Of a stretch of 64,000 nucleotides of DNA, positions 57,648-64,000 are shown in pieces. Position 1 is the stretch's first letter; the number at the start of each line of letters is the position of its first letter. Position numbers and translations under genes: made by a program. Under the pieces are notes generated by a model. It made no database searches, was not told where the DNA came from, and saw nothing but the letters and a program-made list of their open reading frames with translations. Source of the stretch: Nannochloropsis salina CCMP1776 (taxonomy: Eukaryota > Sar > Eustigmatophyceae > Eustigmatales > Monodopsidaceae); NCBI GenBank assembly GCA_004565275.1, contig SDOX01000122.1:960279-1024278 (forward strand), given 5' to 3'.

Positions 57648-59116
57648 AGCCTGGATATGGGAGGGAAGTAAGGCTGGCGGGAGGGTAGGCGGGAGGGAGA
57701 GGAAGTGGGAAAAAGCAAGGCATGTGGACGATGTGTGTTTTGAAAGTAAGATTTGAAATGAAGCGGCGCTGGGCGAAAAACAACAACGCCAGCCGTGGCA
57801 GTAAATGCAGCACGTAAAACAGTCAGCATGGCCGCAGCGAGAGTCACCAAGGCGAGCCCGCGCTGAAGAGTATTGCATCATGTGAGTCGATCACTTTCGA
57901 CCCAGTACGTGATCAGACTGCCTTTCGCAAGGTGGGGAGAAAGTAACCGTGAAAGCAACGACTGCACAGCAGGCCTCTGAGAATGGGGCGGCAGAAACGA
58001 AAGGAAAGTATCTGAATGGATTGAAACCACTGCGTAATGCAGGGGAACGCGAAGGGGGAGGTAAAAGACCTTGAGGGTCAGGTACGGGGGGGGTGAAGGC
58101 GGGCGCTCGAGCATGACGGGGAAAAGTTGGGAAAAGGACACTGGAGGCAGGACGTCGGGGATGTAGGAAGGGAAGAGTTGGGAGGGCTTGTGAATTCCGG
58201 GTATGATGACATGGCATGTCTATCCCGAGTTGAAGTTCGAGGAAGGTAACGCCGGGCGGCCAGTCGGCCGGACGCTGACGGCGGCATACGCCTGGGCGGT
58301 GCGCCTGACTTGATGGGGCCGGAAGGTCCGTGAGACAGCTAGAAAGGGGTGGGTGGAAGGAGTCTAAAGGAGAGGAGGGAGGGTATCGTGAGATCCTGCG
58401 CTTTCTTGTGCTCGGAGTGTATCTGTAGACACGTAAGGCATGTAAAATCGTGGTTTTTTAAAATAGTGGATGGGAGGCTTCTTTAGGCATACAACGAGTG
58501 AAGAGGAAGGTGGGAGGTAGGCGGGATGCATTACATCCCGCCGGGGTCGCTTTTTTTGCCTCTGTATGCATGTGCATATTATGATAATCATGTCATCTGT
58601 TGAGGGATGTTTTTTGCAATCGGTTGGCCGTTGAGACAAAGACTGGTGGACTGGAATATTTTAAATAAAGTTGCTGCTGATGTCGACTGAAAATGTACGA
58701 GGGTAAAGCCTGATCCGTTTTTCTATTTATTGAATTGAATGGCTGTAAATGTCGGGAGGGAGTGACCCTGGCATTGGGAGTGAAGACCTAAAGGTGAACA
58801 GTTTTGTTAAAGGCTTTTGTGGGAAGAGAGAAAGGAAGGCATAGGACAGGAAGGCAATAATTTTTGATTCGATTCGTGCATGCAAATAATAAACGAGAGG
58901 GGAGGTAGAGTCCCCGACAAGCGAGTATAAGTGGCTGTCGACACGGTCGTGGTCGGCATCCTCCCCAAAAGGAAACTCCATCTATCCAACACCTCGGACG
59001 TGGTGGATAGTCCACTGCGATCTTCTCCCCGGCACACATTTTTTTTTCGTTTGTTGTTTTCTTCCATCCCCTTTCCATGTGCCCGCACAACGGTCCACAA
59101 GAGCTTCCTTTTTGAG
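57648..59116. other. Spacer, no gene recognised
   Basis: 1.5 kb of mostly purine-rich and AT-rich sequence after the Ser-rich gene. No frame has recognisable content and no RNA gene was identified. Confidence 0.3.
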
Positions 59117-59924
59117 ATGCCGAAAGCCAATGGTCACGCCCGTCTTTTGCAGCGTGCGAACCTGCTCCTCGTTAGTCTTCCACCAAATTCTTTATTCTCT
59201 ACGATTTCTTTCCCTTCTGCTCCATACTGTGTAGAGAAAAGAGACGTGGAAATGTCCGAAATAAGCCCAGGCGCGTGCACGTGCACGAACGGCACCGCAA
59301 CACACGCTTCCGCCTCCCCTCCGCCCTCTCTCCCCTCCTTCCTTCCTTCATACTCACTCATATCTGATTCTTCGGCTCAGCTGATAAAGCTGCGCGACCT
59401 CGTTGGAGGCATGGCAAGCGAGAAGGAGGTAATTGCGGGGTTGGACCATCCATGCGAACCGCATGAACAACACGCTGTAGACTGAGAGGACTGCAGATGG
59501 GGGAAAAAAAATGAGTCAAGACAGAGATTGTTCATTGTGACCACACCATTCACACGCCTTTGTCTACCGCTCTGGCCGTCCTTTGAGTCCAAGGCGTTAG
59601 CACAAGAAAAACGGGCCCTCTACACACACGTTACAAACACAAAAGGAGAAGGTGGAGGCACTGCGTAACACCCCTGACTCGTCGCATGTGGACGTACCTC
59701 CTGTCATTTTGGCTGAGATTGTCTCAGGTGGCTTCCTCGAATCAATCATTGCCTACTCAACATGTGATAGAAACATCGGTTGTACCGTCACTTTGAATAT
59801 TTTTCCCGTCACATCCTGTCTACCATCTTCGATGTCTCCTTACCGCCAGCACAAAGCCCCAATTCGCCACCGGCCCCCAAAAATGCGTGGTTTTGGGCCC
59901 CGTGGGACTGTTTATAAATTGTAA
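59117..59924 (+). CDS. Possible three-exon small protein, unknown
   Basis: Tentative model. Exon 1 59117-59170 ([18 protein letters not shown], donor GTTAGT), exon 2 59237-59428 ([19 protein letters not shown]... to [14 protein letters not shown], donor GTAATT), exon 3 from 59652 ([28 protein letters not shown]...) reading to a stop at 59922-59924. All junctions are phase 0, and the joined piece [25 protein letters not shown] looks like a helix. The intron between exons 1 and 2 is also open in frame, so a longer uninterrupted exon is possible. No family recognised, and the 3' part may need another splice. Offered as a candidate only. Confidence 0.25.
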
Positions 59925-60736
59925 GAGCCGCGCTGACATATTCTAAGTTCTGGTTTGGAAATGCAGGGCCTTCGGAAAAAAGGAAATGATCCCCGATGCT
60001 TGCTATTAGCCGCTTTGATATGGACGCAGCTAACCAGCCAGCGCACCGTGATGGCTAATCCTTGCACAAGCCAACTGGTCACTATGTAGGAAGCAACGAT
60101 TTGATGCGAGCGTGTGCCAGGTGTAGAGATTGGTGAGATATGTGGTTGCCTTTTTGTTGTTGCGTTGCTCAAATGAGTCTAAATAAAGGCCTATAAGGGT
60201 GCTAAATCGGTCGAGTTGCCGGCCTTGCTACCAGACCGTGATGTAGCATTTGCACTAGGACGCATGAAATGCCCGGCTTTATGCGTGTGAAAGCGGAAGC
60301 GCTTGACATGTTTCTGTTCGACCACTTGGTGCAGTGTTCAGCTTTCACAGTATCGCGTCTCCCCTACGACTCGCCCACTCGCTTTCTTAGATCAGCGTTT
60401 GGAACCCATACCCGCGCTCCCGATACACAAGCAATCATGGCGGAAAACACATAAAGTGTGCTGAGCTTTGACATACGCATTCCTGTTCATGTATTTTGTG
60501 AATTTGGTTGTAGAAAGGGCATTTTCGGCATCATTTACCCTCCACTTCTCGCATACTCGCCTCCTCACTCACGAAAGCCTCTAGCACTGATTGTACTACA
60601 CTAATTGTGGCAAGGCCGACGTGACCGAAAGCTCATCTTTTCAGACGACAAATATCCGATCCCAACACTTCGACACGGCTCCCTATGTCCAAGGTGGTGG
60701 TGAATATATACTGAGAGAAAGGCTTTGTTGAATACC
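59925..60736. other. Spacer upstream of the APC15-like gene
   Basis: About 810 bases with no convincing coding frame. Presumably contains the promoter of the gene starting at 60737. Confidence 0.3.
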
Positions 60737-61260
60737 ATGAATGCAGTGCCCTTCTCCTTCCCGCCTGTCCTGCCTCGAGACACTGAAGAAGGTAAGTTAT
60801 GTCCTGGAGGCAATCATCTATGTTTTTCATAGACCATCTTCAGATCAATTTGAGATTTGAGTCGACTTTGGAGCATGAACGCATGAAAAGCGGATGAGAA
60901 AGAGCACAGGCGTGATCATCCCTTCCTTCCCATGGCTCATGGATTCCACTTTCTTTCCACACGATAGCCTGGTTCCCCCGGCTCGAACGAGGAGAACTCG
61001 AGCTTTTGTCTTTCGTCGAACGGCAGGTAGAAAGCAAACTGGTGGAGATTCAGAACATCGCCGCCCCCCCCCCCATAGGTGTGATGTCGAGACGGGAGGA
61101 GGAGGCGGTGGAAGAGGAAGAAGAGGAAGAGGAAGAAGAGGAGGAGGAAGAAGAGGAGGAAGAGGATGGAGAAGCAACCATTGCGGGAGAAGAGGGGGAG
61201 GACGGGACAGAGTTCGAGATGGACGAGGAGATGGATTTGTCGGGAAACGAGGATGATTAA
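60737..61260 (+). CDS. APC15: APC15-like subunit of the anaphase-promoting complex
   Basis: Two exons: 60737-60791 and 60968-61260, phase 1, giving 115 residues. The donor GAAG|GTAAGT and the pyrimidine-rich acceptor (tttccacacgatag) are both strong, and splicing makes VLPRDTEEAWFPRLERGELELL. This resembles APC15/Mnd2: an N-terminal FP..FPR..ETLWF-like segment, a Glu-rich helix (ELELLSFVERQVESKLVEIQ), a PIG-like motif (PPPIGVM), and a long acidic tail (a run of about 20 Glu, ending MDLSGNEDD). Human APC15 is 121 residues with the same order. APC15 supports turnover of the mitotic checkpoint complex on the APC/C. The identification is from pattern memory over a short protein, so moderate. A decayed partial copy of exon 2 lies at about 62740-62834. 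Confidence 0.6.
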
Positions 61261-61499
61261 GGAAGGAGGGGCATGGTCCGATTTATTGGCGGACCGCATG
61301 GGGGGTACTGCGACGGCTTTCCTCCCCGCTTCTCCTTGGTCGTGGCGATGTACACGGTGGCAGTATAACAAACATGTGCATAAAGAGTCGATTTCCGACA
61401 AAGCGATTTCTTGCGTGACTCCTCCCCTCAGACCTGCTCCCCCCCCTCTGTAGCCACCGCAGCCGACGCCTGGGCTCTATATCACAAAATCCTCGGGCC
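61261..61499. repeat. Segment duplicated at 62825-62945
   Basis: Contains a stretch (about 61378-61440) with TTTCCGACAAAGCGATTTCTT and GTGACTCCTCCCCTCAGACCTG nearly repeated at about 62822-62888, in the same orientation and in the same order relative to the APC15-type acidic exon. About 220 bases present here are missing from the second copy. Confidence 0.7.
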
Positions 61500-61624
61500 G
61501 TGAATTCGGATCCTAAAGCCCGATCGTCATCTTGGTCCCTCTCCCTCCATCCATCCCTCCCATCCACCCTCCCTCCCTCCCTCCCTCCCTCCCTCCCTCC
61601 TTCCCTCCCTCCCTCCCTCTCCAC
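61500..61624 (-). repeat. Deacetylase intron-like segment with TCCC tract
   Basis: Plus strand: GGATCCTAAAGCCCGATCGTC followed by TCCC microsatellite (about 61553-61622). The same unit recurs at about 63896-63978 in the same orientation. On the minus strand it directly follows the donor of the deacetylase exon at 61718-61625. Confidence 0.75.
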
Positions 61625-61718
61625 CTGGGTCCAAAACCGCCACCCGCCGGACCCCGTATCGAGCACGCGCGTGCATGGCAGCCACCCCGGCGTGGTTGAC
61701 AAAACAGAAGCCCATGGA
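61625..61718 (-). pseudogene. Histone deacetylase middle exon, orphaned
   Basis: A 94-base exon with acceptor gggtag and donor GTGGAG encodes MGFCFVNHAGVAAMHARARYG then RVAVLDP, matching the GFCFFNN...AA..A...G..RVA.(V/L)D segment of class II-type deacetylases. It ends in phase 1, exactly the phase needed by the deacetylase exon at 63775 (DVHHGNGTQ), but that exon lies upstream in the direction of transcription, not downstream. No further deacetylase exon is found between 61260 and 61625 on this strand. Either this is a fragment left by duplication and rearrangement, or the assembly is scrambled here. Confidence 0.6.
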
Positions 61719-61947
61719 CTACCCGTTCACAGGTAGGGCATGCATGTTGATCGCGGTTGTTGTCGGCTTTTTGTTGTTGTTGGGGAGCTGGTGATTTCCA
61801 AACAAAAGAATTAAAGCATCGCTGCGCGCAGAGAACAAGTGTGAAATGAAACTGTATTTGTCAGAAGTAAAATATTTTACTGTTCTTTAGTCTAGCCAGC
61901 ACAAACGATGGACTTGAGCGAGACCCGCGAATTAGTTAAACGACAAC

Positions 61948-62366
61948 CTAAAAAACGATGGTCATACTGGCATTGTGAGCTTTTTTGAAAGATTCCCACA
62001 AATTACCACTCTTTGCCCGTTCATTTTTGTACTCGGGATAATCCTTGTGCACAGGTATCTTTTCCTCGTACACTGACCACATCATGTGCACTAAATGGTT
62101 CCTTTTCGTCCTTACTACCCTTCTTCCTTGGCTCTTGATCCATTTAAGAATATGCGCATCTTGTATGGTTGTCCCGGATTTGTAGAGTCTTATGAATTCT
62201 GGGGTGCGAAAACACACCATTTGCATTCCCGTTGGAGCTTCGATAAAGTCTTCATGCTCGGCGCCATTCGACATGTAGTCTGGGTTTTTGTGTTGTGAAA
62301 GAGTGTCACCACACAGCCATGATTCATGGCCCATGAAACGGTCGCAGGTGAATTTCCCTTCTTCCT
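61948..62366 (-). CDS. Sulfotransferase-like 3' exon or fragment
   Basis: Open on the minus strand from an acceptor-like gactgctaag (exon start 62366 or 62364) to a stop at 61948, about 139 residues: EEEGKFTCDRFMGHESWLCGD ... The first internal ATG is at 62334. The part ILKWIKSQGRRVVRTKRNHL followed by VHMMWSVYE resembles the 3'-phosphate-binding region of PAPS-dependent sulfotransferases (a basic KRxN segment followed by an R/S-containing helix), but the 5'-PSB loop is not present in this exon. Upstream exons are not evident within the next 800 bases, which instead hold duplicated sequence, so this may be a truncated gene. The assignment is weak. Confidence 0.35.
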
Positions 62367-62739
62367 CTTAGCAGTCACAAACGGTGACGACCGTTTCTAA
62401 GTACCACCAGCTTCTTTAATTAAAACGCGCTTTAAGTTTGAGAAAGCTTCCGGCATATTATGGAAAAATAAAGTTATATGTACCTTGACGAAGTATAGCT
62501 GAAATGTATGGCTGCCTTTTCGTAAAACCCCTTTTGCACGCCCCAAAAAACTTGGAGAAGGTCCGTCTGGTCGGCGGCCCCCACGCCCCATGACAAGTTT
62601 TTAAAGTTCATGGATGCAGGCGCGTAACGCGGCCTCAGCGACTTGAAACTTCTGTTCCGATGAAATATGATACGTGAGTTGACTTGTGTTGTCATTGCCG
62701 CAATGTATGTAGTCATGGGCGGCCCCCGAGATCGCGCCT

Positions 62740-62834
62740 CACCCCCCCCCATCGATGTCATGTCGAGACGGGAGGAGGCGGAGGAAGAGGAAGAGAAAGA
62801 CGAAGAGAACGCGGTGAAACACATACGTACATAA
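62740..62834 (+). pseudogene. Decayed partial copy of the APC15-like terminal exon
   Basis: Begins with a C run and the shared ATGTCGAGACGGGAGGAG as at 61084, then a shorter Glu-coding stretch that becomes ENAVKHIRT and stops at 62834. The AG acceptor context and the upstream helix-coding part are not preserved, and the acidic tail is truncated. The same duplicated unit continues at 62822-62945. Confidence 0.6.
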
Positions 62835-63125
62835 AAAGTCTATATCCGACAAAGCGATTTCTTTCGTGACTCCTCCCCTCAGACCTGCCCCTCGCGCTCT
62901 GAGTGCCGATGCTGTTCCTCTATATTACAAGATCCTGTACAATTTTATACACCCATACGCCAAAGAAACACATATCACACCCACAAATCGTCGTGGGAGT
63001 GATCTTTCTTGTCGTTCTCACCTTGTTCCTCCCTGGTCTCCGCCCCGACACACACCACCCAACCTGACCCTCCTTATCCCTCCCTCCCTCCCTCCCTTCC
63101 TCCCTTCCTCCCCCTCGTCCTCTAC

Positions 63126-63775
63126 CCGCACCTCCTTTAGTCCCTCCACCAGCTCCTCCTCGTCCCGCATGGTCACCGGCGGCAGCACATGCGCCTTGGG
63201 CCCTTCCTCCCCCTCGCCCCCCCCCTCGCCCTCCTGCTCTTCCTCCCACTCCCTCTCCCCCTCCCCCTCGCCCTCGCCCTCCTCCCCCTCCCCTGCACGG
63301 GTCGCACCCAACAATCCCCTCACATGGGCAATTGCGCAGGCTCCCAGTGCTGCGAGATCGTACCCTCCCTCCAATATCGACACCACCTTGCACCCCTCCC
63401 TCCCCCCCTCCCTCCCCCCCTTCCTCCCCCCCACCCGCCGGACTTCCCGGCTCAACCATTCGAAATCCTCAGGGCGCAACTCCATCTCCCCCAACGGATC
63501 TTCCGCCACCGCATCGAATCCCATCGACAAAATGATCAACTCCGGCTGAAACTTCCTTAACTTGGGGAAAATCTCCTCCGCCCACGCCCGCCGGAACTTC
63601 TCGCTGCTTCCTTCCCCCTCCCGGAAGGGCACATTCACCAGGCGATCCTCCCTCCCTTTTGCGTCTTTTCTCGAGCCTGTGCCAGGGTAAAACCCGTAGC
63701 CCACGTGCGTAGAGGCATAGAAGAGGTCAGGATCGTCACGAAAGCCGTCCTGGGTGCCGTTTCCATGGTGGACGT
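63126..63775 (-). CDS. Histone deacetylase C-terminal half (partial gene)
   Basis: Exon starts at 63775 after a pyrimidine-rich acceptor (ccctcctggtag) in phase 1 and reads DVHHGNGTQDGFRDDPDLFYASTHVGYGFYPGTGS, then ELIILSMGFDAVAEDPLGEMEL and KVVSILEGGYDLAAL. DVHH, GFDA and LEGGY are the zinc-site and active-site elements of class II-type (HDA1/HDAC6-like) deacetylases, which remove acetyl groups from lysines. A GGGA-derived insert ([13 protein letters not shown]) interrupts the domain between REV and CKVVSILEGG. A likely donor (GTAGAG) lies at 63125; the frame itself runs to 63018. The N-terminal half is not adjacent: the matching middle exon is 2 kb downstream on the same strand. So the gene is partial in this window, or rearranged. 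Confidence 0.75.
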
Positions 63776-64000
63776 CTACCAGGAGGGAGGCAAGGAGGAG
63801 GGGAAGGAGGGAGGGAAGAAGGGAGGGAGGGAGGAACGACGGGAGGAATTGAGCGCCTACGAGACTTGAAGCTTATTCCCTCGGGACGTGAATCCGGATC
63901 CTAAAGCCCGATCGTCATTTTGGTCCCTCCCCCTCCCTCCCTCCCTCCCTCCTTCCCCTCCTCCTTGCCTCCCTCCTGGTAGACGTCCACCATGGAAACG
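63758..64000. repeat. Inverted repeat, 46-base perfect arms, at the window edge
   Basis: The arm 63758-63803 is the exact reverse complement of 63955-64000; the loop is 151 bases. Each arm contains the deacetylase exon start (GTAGACGTCCACCATGGAAA on one strand) plus its pyrimidine-rich acceptor. The right arm is cut by the window end and probably continues. The loop contains GGATCCTAAAGCCCGATCGTC, also present at about 61509. Confidence 0.92.

Noticed and set aside
1-64000. CRISPR arrays, bacterial operons, insertion sequences, tRNA or rRNA genes
   Set aside because: Repeats present are microsatellites, a minisatellite and segmental copies; no array of spaced repeats, no transposase and no tRNA or rRNA sequence that I could recognise by eye. 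A tRNAscan run would settle the tRNA question.

Overview
The window is nuclear DNA of a compact eukaryotic genome: multi-exon genes with GT..AG introns of roughly 60-380 bases, GC-rich coding regions and more AT-rich spacers. The gene set (long-chain mannitol dehydrogenase, BcsA-like cellulose synthase, AzgA purine permease, Rab32-type GTPase with WDIAGQ) and the small spacers fit a heterokont microalga, most likely a eustigmatophyte of the Nannochloropsis/Microchloropsis type. That placement is inference from gene content, not from a marker gene. Exon structures were built by hand from reading frame, splice motif and phase; coordinates given per gene are the coding span, with exons listed in the text.

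Layout. 0.5-1.6 kb: MYND zinc-finger protein (+). 2.3-3.6 kb: Fe-dependent alcohol dehydrogenase of phosphonoacetaldehyde-reductase type (-). 4.1-6.1 kb: AzgA-like purine permease (-), divergent from a mannitol dehydrogenase with an unusual N-terminal extension at 7.1-9.9 kb (+). 11.2-13.5 kb: ABCG half transporter (+). 15.0-17.1 kb: Rab32-like GTPase with a 230-residue N-terminal extension (+). 17.9-20.1 kb: cellulose-synthase-like GT2 (+). 21.2-25.9 kb: mitochondrial Lon protease (-), head to head with a 16-exon Ski2 RNA helicase at 26.5-33.9 kb (+). 34.1-35.9 kb: PIG-S of the GPI transamidase (-), head to head with COQ10 at 36.1-37.1 kb (+). 37.4-38.2 kb: VOC/glyoxalase-fold protein with a signal sequence (-). 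38.7-41.3 and 41.6-44.5 kb: two divergent, paralogous CorA-type transporters. 45.0-46.8 kb: proteasome subunit Rpn6 (-). 47.7-48.4 kb: small DoxX/TMEM35-like membrane protein (-). 49.2-51.4 kb: alanine aminotransferase (+). 52.2-53.3 kb: multi-span membrane protein of unknown function (+). 53.9-54.5 kb: EBP-type sterol isomerase, 5' end unresolved (-). 55.9-57.6 kb: Ser-rich unknown protein with a telomere-like repeat in its intron (+). 60.7-61.3 kb: a small two-exon gene that looks like APC15 of the anaphase-promoting complex (+). 61.5-64.0 kb: a rearranged zone holding histone-deacetylase exons in the wrong order, a sulfotransferase-like fragment, duplicated segments and a 46-base perfect inverted repeat at the window edge.

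Most genes are unrelated housekeeping functions; there is no operon logic. The main organisational themes are head-to-head pairs (AzgA/mannitol dehydrogenase, Lon/Ski2, PIG-S/COQ10, CorA-1/CorA-2, DoxX-like/alanine aminotransferase), and a striking strand asymmetry of introns: GGGA-type purine tracts sit just after donors and TCCC-type pyrimidine tracts just before acceptors, on whichever strand is transcribed. The candidates most worth following are the EF-hand/CorA fusion pair with one diverged member, the intron purine/pyrimidine architecture, the APC15 candidate and its decayed copy, and the rearranged deacetylase locus.
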